Shown here piece by piece: positions 1-8,009 of a stretch of DNA of 13,274 bases (its first letter is position 1; each line of letters opens with the position of its first letter). This stretch comes from Clostridia bacterium. GTDB taxonomy: Bacteria > Bacillota_A > Clostridia > Christensenellales > Aristaeellaceae. The translations under genes and the position numbers were made by a program. Below the pieces are notes generated by a model, which saw nothing but the letters and a program-made list of their open reading frames with translations, was not told the DNA's origin and ran no database searches. Location of the stretch: contig CAAEDZ010000249.1 in NCBI GenBank assembly GCA_900754775.1, positions 1 to 13,274 on the forward strand, given 5' to 3'.

Positions 1-289
1 CCTCGATCTCAGCCACGGCGGTCACCGCCCCGCCGTCCACCGCGCCGCCGGTGAGGGAAAAGCCGTTGGGCAGGAGCGCCTGCAGCGCCACGCCCAGCGC
101 CAGCACGCCCACGCAGATGAGGATGAAGGGCGCCATGGAGCGCTTTTGCGGCACAAAGGGGCGCGCGGGCGCGGCATGCGCTCGCGAAACGGGCGGACGG
201 TCGCCCTGCGGATGGCTGCCGCCCTGCGGATGGCTGCCGCCCTGCGGACGGGGCGCGCCGGCGGGGCGCGGCGTGTTGGGCACGGACAT
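1..289 (-). CDS. N-terminus of a single-pass membrane-anchored protein, cut by the window edge
   Basis: The 96 visible residues begin at an ATG placed one base beyond the stop codon of the DUF4956 gene, with a GAGGG ribosome binding site lying inside that gene's last codons, so the two are translationally linked. Residues 1-50 are a Pro/Gln/Gly/His-rich, basic cytoplasmic head with two repeats of PQGGSH. Residues 53-74 form one hydrophobic helix ending in LQALLP, then a Gly/Val/Ala-rich segment begins outside. The layout (Pro/basic head, one helix, Q-x-LLP exit) resembles the anchors of both CotH proteins in this window, so it may be another exported surface protein of the same cluster. No recognisable domain is reached before the edge, and no function can be assigned. 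The open frame, tight coupling and helix make the gene itself likely. Confidence 0.75.
   Translation of the reverse strand, partial: MSVPNTPRPAGAPRPQGGSHPQGGSHPQGDRPPVSRAHAAPARPFVPQKRSMAPFILICVGVLALGVALQALLPNGFSLTGGAVDGGAVTAVAEIE
202..247. repeat. 18-bp tandem repeat, about 2.5 copies
   Basis: The 18-bp unit CGCCCTGCGGATGGCTGC is present in two perfect copies (202-219 and 220-237) and a partial third. It lies in frame in the partial membrane-protein gene and encodes the repeated PQGGSH residues of its cytoplasmic head. Such a repeat can change copy number by slippage in whole 6-residue steps without a frameshift. Confidence 0.9.
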
Positions 290-290
290 G

Positions 291-953
291 TTACGCGCCC
301 TCGCCGGTGTAGGCCACCAAGGTGGCGTCCTGCATGCCGGGGATGTCGTGGAGGCGCTTCAGCACCGGCTCGGTCTTGTCCAGCCGCACCTCATAGGTGG
401 CCTCGATGGCGCCCTGCATGACGGTCTTGGTGCGCAAACGCTGGAAGCGGATGCCGTTGACCACCTGCGCGGCGGGCTTTTCGGCGGCCTCGTTCATGCG
501 CAGCACCAGAAGGTAGCAGTTCTGGTTCTTGACGCGCCACTTGCACACCAGCGTGATCAGCACGGCGATGGCCACGCCCGCCACGGCGGTGAGCAGAAAC
601 TGCCCCGCGCCCAGAAGGATGCCCATGGTCAGCGCCCAGAACATGTAGGCGGTGTCCAGCGGGTCCTTGACGGCGGTGCGGAAGCGGACGATGGACAGCG
701 CGCCCACCATGCCCATGGAAAGCTGGATGGATTCGCGGATGCACATGACCACCGGCGTGGTGATGAGCGTCATCAAGATCAGCGTCAGCGTGAAGTTGGA
801 AGAATACATCACGCCGCGGAAGTTCATGCGGTACACCGCGGCGATGCCCAGGCCCACGGCAAAGGCCAGCACCACGGAGAACAGCACCAGCGGGATGGAA
901 CTCGTGCCGATGGTCTGGGAAGAAAACAGGTTGAGAATGTCGCTGCTGTTCAT
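291..953 (-). CDS. DUF4956 family integral membrane protein
   Basis: This 220-residue protein starts at the ATG at 953, which has an AGGAGG box about 8 bases upstream; an in-frame upstream extension has no ribosome binding site. Hydrophobic helices lie at about 20-40, 52-72 and 101-138, the last long enough for two passes. The stretch at residues 81-112, including SIVRFRTAVKDPLD and the following YMFWALTMGI, is the hallmark of DUF4956. Residues 143-216 form a soluble, probably cytoplasmic alpha/beta tail (YLLVLRMN...YEVRLDK...LVAY). The family has no established biochemical role. From general knowledge, DUF4956 genes are often found beside VTC-domain and CotH genes, exactly as here. That suggests a membrane partner of the VTC enzyme, perhaps in polyanion export or sensing (inference). 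It lies 91 bases after the VTC gene in the same direction. Confidence 0.88.
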   Translation of the reverse strand: MNSSDILNLFSSQTIGTSSIPLVLFSVVLAFAVGLGIAAVYRMNFRGVMYSSNFTLTLILMTLITTPVVMCIRESIQLSMGMVGALSIVRFRTAVKDPLDTAYMFWALTMGILLGAGQFLLTAVAGVAIAVLITLVCKWRVKNQNCYLLVLRMNEAAEKPAAQVVNGIRFQRLRTKTVMQGAIEATYEVRLDKTEPVLKRLHDIPGMQDATLVAYTGEGA

Positions 954-1044
954 GGGGAAACCCTCCTCTTTCGTTGGCGCGGAAAAGCGCTCGGCATGCC
1001 GGCGTGGGAAGACAAGACTGCCGGATATTTGCAAACCGCCCGCC

Positions 1045-1749
1045 TCAAAGCGGCTGGTAGCGCCGGCACATCACGTATTTGGAGATGGCGCAGCGCTCGC
1101 CGGTGATGTCGGACAGCAGGGCGCGGATGTGGCTGGGGAAGTACGAATCGAACTTGACCTCCAATATCTCCACATCGCGGTCGTTGGCGACGGCCATGGG
1201 CGCGTCCGGGGAAAAGAGATCGTGGCCGGACAGGCCGCTGCGCAGGCGCATATCGAAGGTGATGCGCGTGGTCTCCGCCGGGTGGGTGAAGGCCAGGCGG
1301 TCGTACTCCACCAGCACGGCGGGGCGCATCACACCTGTGCGCATGGCGGCGTACATATCGCGAAGCAGCGGGGCCTCGGCGCGGTAGAGCCCGCGCGGAT
1401 CGCCGGACATGAGCTGCTCGGCCAGGCGGCGGGTGATGCGCAGCGAGCTTTTGCCGATGAGGTCGCCCAGTTTGCGCTTGCGCTCGAGAAAGATGACCTC
1501 GTCTGAGTGATCGTAGATGCGCAGGCGGTACTTGTCGCGCGCCATCACGCCGTCCACCTTGTCGTAATAGGCGCTGTCAAAGGCGTCGTCAAAGTAGAGG
1601 GAGCGCACGTTGTAGGCGCGGCCGCCCTTGCAGTGGCTGTCCAGGCGCATGACGCGCTCAAGGCGGCGCCCAAGCGCCTCCAGTTCGGCGGGGTTTATGT
1701 AGTATTTCAGTTCATGGCGGGCCGGCAGGCGCGCGCGGTCTATGCCCAT
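1045..1749 (-). CDS. VTC-domain (polyphosphate polymerase-like) triphosphate tunnel protein
   Basis: This 234-residue soluble protein is a stand-alone VTC domain of the triphosphate tunnel metalloenzyme superfamily. In yeast Vtc4 this fold polymerises ATP gamma-phosphate into polyphosphate; the bacterial homologues are largely uncharacterised. Alternating charged residues that would line the tunnel are visible: HELKYYI (12-18), NVRSLYFDD (47-55), KYRLRIY (73-79), LERKRK (88-93), RPAVLVEYDR (142-151), TRITFD (161-166), LEVKF (196-200) and the final SKY (223-225). No membrane segment or signal peptide is present, so it should act in the cytoplasm. The ATG start lies inside the end of the upstream CotH gene (10-bp overlap) with a strong AGGAGG box, indicating translational coupling. 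The neighbouring DUF4956 and CotH genes match a recurring bacterial neighbourhood. Which polymer it makes, or whether it hydrolyses triphosphate instead, cannot be told from sequence. Confidence 0.9.
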   Translation of the reverse strand: MGIDRARLPARHELKYYINPAELEALGRRLERVMRLDSHCKGGRAYNVRSLYFDDAFDSAYYDKVDGVMARDKYRLRIYDHSDEVIFLERKRKLGDLIGKSSLRITRRLAEQLMSGDPRGLYRAEAPLLRDMYAAMRTGVMRPAVLVEYDRLAFTHPAETTRITFDMRLRSGLSGHDLFSPDAPMAVANDRDVEILEVKFDSYFPSHIRALLSDITGERCAISKYVMCRRYQPL

Positions 1750-4685
1750 GCCGCTTCCTCCTCCTCGATGCGGCGCATGGCGGCGCCGAAGTAATGCTCC
1801 ATCTCCTCGCCGGTCAGCCCCAGCGTGTCGCGGAAATAGCCGACGAGCTTGCGGGGCCGCGTCTTGGCGTATTCCACCAGCTCAGCCACGCGCTCCTCGA
1901 AGTTTTCCCGGCTCTGGCCCCAGCGCGCCTGATGGCGGGGCAGTTCCGGCGTGAGCGCCAGATAGCGCTCGCGGATCATCTCCACGATGCGGAGCGAAGT
2001 CCACTGGGTGGAGAGCATATCGCCCATGTAGGTGAGGAAGCGATCGTAGAAGGTCGGGTTCCCCATCAGGGCGATGAAGAGGGTGTTGTCCGTGGCCAGG
2101 CTCGTGCCCATGCCCTGCGGGTCGAGCCAGCGGCGGATGGAGTTGGTGTCCACGTAAAAGCCCCAGTCCAGATCGAAGATGGCCCAGTGCCACTTGCCGT
2201 CGGCATTGCGGTTGCGGTAGCGCTTGACGTTGAGCGTGTCGGCGTTGCCCACGAAGATCTGCAGCGCCTGATAGGCGATGAAGCTGTCCAGATCGACCTC
2301 CTCGCCCACACGCGCGAGCGTCTCATCGTCCGGCACGCCATGCTCCCGCAAATAGGCGAGCATGGCCTGAAAGCTGTCGTCGCTGCCGCGCAGCACCAGA
2401 TCGTTGCCCTTGACGATGTCGATACTGTCCTCCTGCCCCTCCCAGCCCTCGTACTGGCAGATCATGGCGGCGCAAATGCGCTCGCGCATGTTGTAGTGGC
2501 CCCAGTATTCGCCGTTGATGTACAGCACGCACAATTCCGTTTCCTGATACAGCACGTCCGTGCCCCGCGCAAGCGCGGTGAGGATGGAATCGCGCATGCG
2601 GGTGAGGCGGCCATCCTCGCTGGAAGCGCGCAGCAGGAAGGACTGGTACTCGGTGTAGTCCCGCCCGGAAAACAGCGGGGCGCGGAAGCGATTTGTGCCG
2701 TACTCGCGGCGGGCGATGACCTTGAAGCCCTTCTGCTGGTACTTGCGGCTGCCCTGACCGTGCAGGCGCAGGGCGCAGTTTTCCGAGAGCATCTGCGCGC
2801 CATTTTCTGTATAGACCTCGATGTGGCCGGGGCGCTCGAGGTCGCGCTCGTAGAGGGTGTGGAAGCCCTCAGAGCCGAAGATGTCCTCCGGGTCGGCCAC
2901 CATGGAGACCACGCGCATGGTGTGTTCGGCATCGTAGAGATAGCTCTGCGAGGCCGAATACGAGGGCAGGTAGCCCTCCTGATAAGCCACGGCGCGCACC
3001 ACGGTGGTGCCCGTCACGGCGATGGGGCCGGTGTAGGGCGCGTCCGTCTCGTCCGGCGCGGAGCAATCCAGCGTGTAGAAAATGCGCGCGCCGGGGGCGG
3101 CGGTCAGTTCCACCTGCAAAGTCGAGCCCTCCGCCTGCGGGCCGCCGGGGATGGAAAAGGCGGGCTGTTGCGCGCGGCCCAGATAGCCGGTCTGGGCGTT
3201 CACGCGGTCGGGCGTGTCCTCGGCAGTATAGAGGAAATTGCCGTCCGCCATGCGGGCGTAGGAGATGCCCGTGTACTGCTCCGGCACGAACACGCGGTCC
3301 AGCAGCGCGCCGGAGGCGTCCGAGAGGGTCAGGCCATAGCCGCCATCGGCGGAAAGGCGGAAGGAGGCGTGCAGAATGCCGCTTGCGTCCACCCCGTCCG
3401 TGCCGGAGAGGTAGAGGGTCAGATGATCGCCGGGCTGGATGACCGTGCCCTGCGGGAAGCGATACTTGCGGGGGCTGGCGGCGTCGTCCGAAAGGCCCCA
3501 GCCGGAGATGTCCGCCGCCTGACTGGAGGCGTTGTACACCTCCAGCCAATCGTGGGGATGCTCGTCCGAGGAAGCCATCAGTTCGCTTATGTATACGCCG
3601 CCGGCGTTGGCTCGCGCCACCTGCAGGCGCGGCTCGATGGAATCGTTGGGCAGGCCGGGCGTGGGCGCGAGGGCGGCGGTGTACGTCCCGTCCTCCCCCA
3701 GCGAATAGGCCTGGTCGCTCTTAAGCGCGGGCAGCGGCAGGCGGGAGATGGCGCGGCCCTCCGGGTCGGTGAGCAATAGCGTCTCCCCGGCGGAATCGAG
3801 CTTGAAGGAGGCGTGCAATTCCCCCGCCGCGCCCGCCGCCCCGCCCGAGGCGTAGACAAGCAGGCAGCCGCCCGCGGGGATGGTCGCGCCCTGCGGGAAG
3901 GCCCACTTGCCGGGGTCGGCCTCGTCGTCCGAGAGGCAATGGCCGGTCAGGTCGATCGCCTGCGCCGAGGGGTTGTAGATCTCCACATAGTCGTGGCAGT
4001 TTCCGCTGGCGTCCGGGGCGTAGGTGCGGTTGGCGCTGGACGCCTCGGAAATGACGAGCGGGCTGTCGCTTTCTTCCGCCTCGAGGGAGAGGTGCATCTC
4101 CCGCGTGTTGGCAAGGCCGGGGGTGTATTCGCCAGAGATCTCCCAAACGCCGGTGGCCTCGTCGCGGCGGTAGACTTCGTTGGCGGTAAGGGCGGGCACG
4201 TCCACCGCGTCTGCGAGCGCGCCGTCTGTGTCGTAGAGGGCGAGTGCCGCGCCGTCCGCGTCGATGCGGAAGGGGGCGTGCAGCTCGCCGCCGGGGACGT
4301 TGCGCTCCTCGCCATCGCAGTAGATGACAAGGTGTTCGCCGGGGGCGAGGGCGATGTCCGGCAGCGTCAGCGGGGCAAGGACGTTTTCGCCGTCCACGAG
4401 GCGGAAGCCGCCCACGTTTTCACTCTGCGCGCCGGTGTTGACAAGCTCCACCCAGTCGCAGAAAGCGCCGCCTGCATCGCGGTGGGCCGAGGCGTTGCTG
4501 GCCATGACCTCGCTTATGCGCAGGGGAGAAGCGGACGCAGCCGCGCCCTCATCCGCCGCGCCGCCCGGGGGCATCAGCGCGTCCAGCGCAAAGCCCGCCG
4601 CCAGCGTCAGCGCGCAGATAAGGGCCAGCGCCAGCGCGCCGCGCCGGGACTGCGCGCGCCGCCTGTTTTCGCGCTTTGCGGGCAA
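1740..4685 (-). CDS. Membrane-anchored lamin-tail / CotH kinase protein, downstream paralogue
   Basis: The proposed 981-residue product begins at the TTG at 4685, eight bases after a GGAGG box (4694-4698). A GTG three codons upstream overlaps that box and is unlikely to be the start. A basic head (KRENRRRAQSRR) precedes one helix at about 16-38, giving an N-in, outside-facing anchor. Three lamin-tail domains follow at about 54-165, 210-320 and 364-470 (entry motifs ISEVMASN, VISEASSANRTYA, YISELMASS, each with a D-[WY]-[LV]-E-[VIL]-YN-like strand). Next come a chitobiase-C-terminal-like beta domain (about 510-588) and a CotH kinase domain (about 590-960). Kinase features include RLHGQ (640-644), lysines 652/655, MRD, YINGEYWGHYN, the catalytic-loop-like GNADTLN (D816, N819) and the metal-binding FDLDWGF (D838, D840). 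CotH proteins are atypical kinases known from phosphorylating spore-coat proteins in Bacillus; here the target would be extracytoplasmic. The gene overlaps the VTC gene by 10 bp. Confidence 0.9.
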   Translation of the reverse strand: MPAKRENRRRAQSRRGALALALICALTLAAGFALDALMPPGGAADEGAAASASPLRISEVMASNASAHRDAGGAFCDWVELVNTGAQSENVGGFRLVDGENVLAPLTLPDIALAPGEHLVIYCDGEERNVPGGELHAPFRIDADGAALALYDTDGALADAVDVPALTANEVYRRDEATGVWEISGEYTPGLANTREMHLSLEAEESDSPLVISEASSANRTYAPDASGNCHDYVEIYNPSAQAIDLTGHCLSDDEADPGKWAFPQGATIPAGGCLLVYASGGAAGAAGELHASFKLDSAGETLLLTDPEGRAISRLPLPALKSDQAYSLGEDGTYTAALAPTPGLPNDSIEPRLQVARANAGGVYISELMASSDEHPHDWLEVYNASSQAADISGWGLSDDAASPRKYRFPQGTVIQPGDHLTLYLSGTDGVDASGILHASFRLSADGGYGLTLSDASGALLDRVFVPEQYTGISYARMADGNFLYTAEDTPDRVNAQTGYLGRAQQPAFSIPGGPQAEGSTLQVELTAAPGARIFYTLDCSAPDETDAPYTGPIAVTGTTVVRAVAYQEGYLPSYSASQSYLYDAEHTMRVVSMVADPEDIFGSEGFHTLYERDLERPGHIEVYTENGAQMLSENCALRLHGQGSRKYQQKGFKVIARREYGTNRFRAPLFSGRDYTEYQSFLLRASSEDGRLTRMRDSILTALARGTDVLYQETELCVLYINGEYWGHYNMRERICAAMICQYEGWEGQEDSIDIVKGNDLVLRGSDDSFQAMLAYLREHGVPDDETLARVGEEVDLDSFIAYQALQIFVGNADTLNVKRYRNRNADGKWHWAIFDLDWGFYVDTNSIRRWLDPQGMGTSLATDNTLFIALMGNPTFYDRFLTYMGDMLSTQWTSLRIVEMIRERYLALTPELPRHQARWGQSRENFEERVAELVEYAKTRPRKLVGYFRDTLGLTGEEMEHYFGAAMRRIEEEEAAWA
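3241..3557. repeat. Near-identical paralogous block, copy in the downstream CotH gene
   Basis: This block aligns without gaps to 6340-6656 at a constant offset of 3099 bases, and 70 consecutive bases (3355-3424) are identical, silent positions included. It encodes the third lamin-tail domain and the run into the next domain. Flanking parts of the two genes are clearly more diverged, so recent gene conversion or recombination between the copies is likely. Confidence 0.85.
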
Positions 4686-4726
4686 GGGCGCCACCTCCGC
4701 TTCCGAACAGTGTCCATTCCATAGTT

Positions 4727-4776
4727 ATCATACACGTTTGCCCGCGAAATACAAGCATCTACGCGAAAACTTCACG
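4727..4776 (-). promoter_or_regulatory. Promoter of the downstream CotH operon with upstream CGTGAA element
   Basis: On the minus strand, -35 TTGTAT (4749-4754) and -10 TATGAT (4727-4732) are separated by 16 bases, with GTG before the -10 box. A CGTGAA hexamer (4771-4776) lies 16 bases upstream of the -35 box. The expected leader is about 35 bases to the TTG start. The same arrangement, with much of the same sequence, precedes the other CotH gene. It would drive the CotH, VTC, DUF4956 and membrane-protein genes. Confidence 0.7.
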
Positions 4777-4796
4777 CATTCTACACCATTCGCGCC

Positions 4797-7700
4797 TCAG
4801 CGGTTCTGATAGGCGCGGATGGCCGCGCCCGCGCCGCCGAAGTAGTGGCGCATCTGGTCGTCGGAAAGGTGCATGCTCTCCTGGAAGAACTCCAGCAGCC
4901 GCGCGGGGCGGGTGCGCGCGTAGTCCACCAGCTCCTCTATCTGCGATTCAAAGCCGGAACGGCTCATGCCCCAGCGATTGCCGTGGCGCGGCATCTCGGT
5001 CATCAATTCGTCGTAGCGGGTGTGGATCTTGTCGATCACCTTTTCCGTGGTCCACTCGGTGGCCATCATCTCGCCCATGTAGGTGAGGAAGCGGTCGCGG
5101 AAGGTGGCATTGTCCATCAGGGCGATGAAGAGGGCGTTGTCGGTGTACTTGTTGGTGCCCATGCCGCCGGGGGCGAGCCAGCGGCCGATGGAGTTGGTGT
5201 CCACGTCGAAGGCCCAGTCGAGGTCGAACAGGCAGTAGCGCCACTTGCCATCGTCGTTTTTGTTGCAGTAGCGCTTGACGTTGAGGGTGTCGCCGTTGCC
5301 GACGAAGATCTCCAAAGCGTGGTACTCGATGTAGTTTTGCAGGTCGATGACCTCACCCACGCGGGCAAGCACCTCGTCGTTGGGGATGCCGTTTTCCTTG
5401 ACGTAGGCCAGCATGTCGGCGTAGGTCTGGTTGGAGCCCTGCATCTCGCGGTCGTTGGCCTTGACAAGGTCAATGTCGTCCTCCTGCCCCTCCCAGCCCT
5501 CGAACTGGCAGATGGAGTACTTGTTGATGCGCTCGCGGATGTTGTAGTGGCCCCAGTATTCGCCGTTGATGTAGACCACGCACAGTTCCGTTTCCTGATA
5601 CATGACGCTGGTGTTCTCCGCCAGCGACTGCAAGACGGAATCGCGCATGCGCGTCCTGTCGCCGTCCTGCCCGGAGCCGCGCAGCAGGAAGGACTGGTAT
5701 TCTTCATAATCGCGCCGGGTGAAGATGCGGGCGTGGAAGCGGTTGAGGCCGGAATACTCGCGCCGGGCGATGATCTTGAAGGCCTTTTGCGCCTCGGCGC
5801 GGCTGTACTGGCCGTGCAGGCGCACGCCGCAGCCCTGGGAGATCATCGTCGAGCCGTTTTCGTCGAACATCTCCACGTGGCCCTGCAATTCGTCCGTGCG
5901 CCAGTAGTTGGCCCCGGTGTGGGGGTAGGTGGGGCTGGCGTTGGGGCCGGCCATGTAGAGGCCGTCGGTCTCGTCAAACATCTCGTAGGGGTCGGCCACC
6001 AGTGAGACCACGCGCATCTCGTGGTCGGCGTCGTAGAGGTAGGTCTGCGTCTCGACAAAGGAGGGCAGGCTGCCGTTTTTGAAGGCGCGGGCGCGCACCA
6101 CGGTGGTGGAACTGACGGTGATGGGGCCGGTGTAGAGGGCGTCCGTCTCGTCCGGCAGGGAGCTGTCGAGCGTGTAGTAGATGCGCGCGCCGCTCTCGGC
6201 GCTCAGTTCCACGGTGATGGTGTCGCCCGTGTGGTAGATGCCGCCGGGCACGGATGCCTCGGGCGCGGCGGTGCGGCCCTGACTTCCCTCGGCGCTGTTT
6301 TGCTGGTTCGGCGTGGATTCGATGGTGTAGAGGAAATCGCCGTCCGACATGCGGGCGTAGGAGATGCCCGTGTACTGCTCCGGCACAAAGAGGCGGTCCA
6401 GCAGCGCGCCGGAGGCGTCCGAGAGCGTGAGGCTGTACCCGCCGTCGGCGGAGAGGCGGAAGGAGGCGTGCAGAATGCCGCTTGCGTCCACCCCGTCCGT
6501 GCCGGAGAGGTAGAGGGTCAGATAATCGCCCGGCTGGATGACCGTGCCCTGCGGGAAGCGCCACTTGCGCGGGCTGGCGGCGTCGTCGGATAAGCCCCAG
6601 CCGGAGATGTCCACCGCCTGCGCGGAGGAATTGTACACCTCCAGCCAGTCGTGGGGGCGGCTCTTTTCCGAGGCCATCAGTTCGTTTATGTACACGCCGC
6701 TCGTGTTCCCCTGCGTCACCTGCGCGCGCAGGGCAGCGGCGCTCTGTTCGCTGTTGGGCAGGCCGGGGGTGGGGGCGAGGTCGGCGGTGTAGGAGCCGTC
6801 CTCCAAGCGCGAATAGGCCTGATCGCTCTTCAGCGCGGGCAGCTCCACGCCGCAGAGGGCGCGGCCCTCGCCATCGCACAAAAGCACGCTCTCGCCCTCG
6901 GCGGAGAGCTTGAAGGGCGCGTGCATCTCGCCCGCCGGGGCGTCCGCCCTGCCGGAGGCATAGACGATGCAATAGCTGTTCGCGGGAATGGACGTTCCCT
7001 CGGGGAAAACATACTTGGCAAGGTCGTTGGGGTCGTCGGTGAGGGTATAGCCATCGAGGGAGACCGGCTGCGCGGAGGTGTTGTAAAGCTCTATGTAGTC
7101 GTAATACTCGCCATCGGCGCTGCGGGCGTAGGTGCGGTTCTGCGAGGAGGCCTCGGAGATGACGATGGGGCTGTCGGCGCTGGCCACGTCCAAAGAGAGG
7201 TGATCTTCCAGCGTGTTGGGCAGGCCGGGGGTGTAGTCGGCGCTGACGCCCCACGCGCCGTCCTGCTGGGCGCGGCGGTAGACGAAGTTGCGCTCCAGAC
7301 CCGGCACGTCCACGGCGTCCACGCGCGCGCCCTCGGCGTCGTACAGACCGAGGGTGACGCCGGAGGCGCTCAGGCGGAAGGGCGCGTGCAGCGCATAGCC
7401 GGCGGCGTTTTTGAGCGTGCCATCGCAATAAATAAGAAGGTATTCGCCCGGGGCGAGGGTGATGTCCGGGAAGGTGAGCGGCGCGAGGGCGTCGTCGGCG
7501 TTCAAAAGCGTGTAGCCCTTGAGGGAGACGTCGGTGACGCCGGTGTTGACCACTTCCACCCAGTCCGTGAACTGGCCGTTGTCGGCGCGCACGGCGGAGG
7601 CGTTGGAGGTCATGACCTCGCTTATGCGCACCATGGAGGTGGAAACGCGCTCATCCACAGCGGCGCTGACCGGCGCGGGGAGCAGGCTTTGCAGCAAAAA

Positions 7701-7895
7701 ACCGGCCGTCAGCGCCAGTACGCAGACGACGGCCAGAATGGCGAGGCCCCGGCGGCTGCCCGGCGCGCTCTGCGGACGCTTTTTCGCGCCCTTCGCGCCT
7801 TTGGCGGCGGCCTGCGGACGGGGACGGGCCTGCGCGCGCCTTTGCGGACGCGCGGCGGGGGCCTTTTGGGGGGAAGCATGCTTGCCTTGGGCCAA
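4797..7895 (-). CDS. Membrane-anchored lamin-tail / CotH kinase protein, upstream paralogue
   Basis: The product is 1032 residues from the TTG at 7895, which follows a near-ideal AGGAGGT box (7901-7907) by five bases. A longer in-frame reading would begin with a GTG inside the promoter and is rejected. A Lys/Arg/Pro/Ala/Gln-rich cytoplasmic head (1-50) precedes one helix (51-73). Three lamin-tail domains (about 88-200, 244-352, 400-505), a chitobiase-C-terminal-like beta domain (about 545-621) and a CotH kinase domain (about 625-1020) follow. Kinase motifs are intact: RLHGQ (692-696), lysines 704/707, MRD (750-752), YINGEYWGHYN (775-785), GNGDTLN (D869, N872) and FDLDWAF (D891, D893). It is a paralogue of the next gene downstream, collinear along its length, but with a longer head and an extra segment at about 648-665 (GPNASPTYPHTGANYW region) near the start of the kinase domain. 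It probably phosphorylates an extracytoplasmic or wall-linked partner; substrate unknown. Confidence 0.9.
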   Translation of the reverse strand: MAQGKHASPQKAPAARPQRRAQARPRPQAAAKGAKGAKKRPQSAPGSRRGLAILAVVCVLALTAGFLLQSLLPAPVSAAVDERVSTSMVRISEVMTSNASAVRADNGQFTDWVEVVNTGVTDVSLKGYTLLNADDALAPLTFPDITLAPGEYLLIYCDGTLKNAAGYALHAPFRLSASGVTLGLYDAEGARVDAVDVPGLERNFVYRRAQQDGAWGVSADYTPGLPNTLEDHLSLDVASADSPIVISEASSQNRTYARSADGEYYDYIELYNTSAQPVSLDGYTLTDDPNDLAKYVFPEGTSIPANSYCIVYASGRADAPAGEMHAPFKLSAEGESVLLCDGEGRALCGVELPALKSDQAYSRLEDGSYTADLAPTPGLPNSEQSAAALRAQVTQGNTSGVYINELMASEKSRPHDWLEVYNSSAQAVDISGWGLSDDAASPRKWRFPQGTVIQPGDYLTLYLSGTDGVDASGILHASFRLSADGGYSLTLSDASGALLDRLFVPEQYTGISYARMSDGDFLYTIESTPNQQNSAEGSQGRTAAPEASVPGGIYHTGDTITVELSAESGARIYYTLDSSLPDETDALYTGPITVSSTTVVRARAFKNGSLPSFVETQTYLYDADHEMRVVSLVADPYEMFDETDGLYMAGPNASPTYPHTGANYWRTDELQGHVEMFDENGSTMISQGCGVRLHGQYSRAEAQKAFKIIARREYSGLNRFHARIFTRRDYEEYQSFLLRGSGQDGDRTRMRDSVLQSLAENTSVMYQETELCVVYINGEYWGHYNIRERINKYSICQFEGWEGQEDDIDLVKANDREMQGSNQTYADMLAYVKENGIPNDEVLARVGEVIDLQNYIEYHALEIFVGNGDTLNVKRYCNKNDDGKWRYCLFDLDWAFDVDTNSIGRWLAPGGMGTNKYTDNALFIALMDNATFRDRFLTYMGEMMATEWTTEKVIDKIHTRYDELMTEMPRHGNRWGMSRSGFESQIEELVDYARTRPARLLEFFQESMHLSDDQMRHYFGGAGAAIRAYQNR
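6340..6656. repeat. Near-identical paralogous block, copy in the upstream CotH gene
   Basis: This is the partner of 3241-3557, gapless over 317 bases. It covers the third lamin-tail domain (SGWGLSDDAASPRK ... GISYARM), where the two proteins differ at only a few residues. Confidence 0.85.
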
Positions 7896-7900
7896 GTTGG

Positions 7901-7907
7901 ACCTCCT
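7901..7907 (-). promoter_or_regulatory. Strong ribosome binding site fixing a TTG start
   Basis: AGGAGGT on the minus strand stands five bases before the TTG at 7893-7895. No in-frame ATG or GTG with comparable spacing exists nearby, so this site decides the start of the upstream CotH gene. An ATG 15 bases further on is in a different frame. Confidence 0.8.
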
Positions 7908-8009
7908 GCAAAGTTGTATTCCGCTGCTCCGCGCGGCGCGCGACGCGGCGGAAAGCGCAGTTTCGCGGCCATGCGGCCGCCGGGCCGGGCGGAAACACGG
8001 CCTATTGTT

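Noticed and set aside
202..247. Short tandem repeat as a CRISPR array
   Set aside because: Units are contiguous with no spacers and encode an in-frame peptide repeat.
1794..3779. Long rightward open frame (661 codons) opposite the downstream CotH gene
   Set aside because: It is the antisense shadow of a motif-rich gene in GC-rich DNA; the translation is His/Val/Gly/Ala-rich with no domain.
4686..4694. GTG at 4694 as start of the downstream CotH gene
   Set aside because: It overlaps the GGAGG box, leaving no usable spacing; the TTG at 4685 is correctly spaced.
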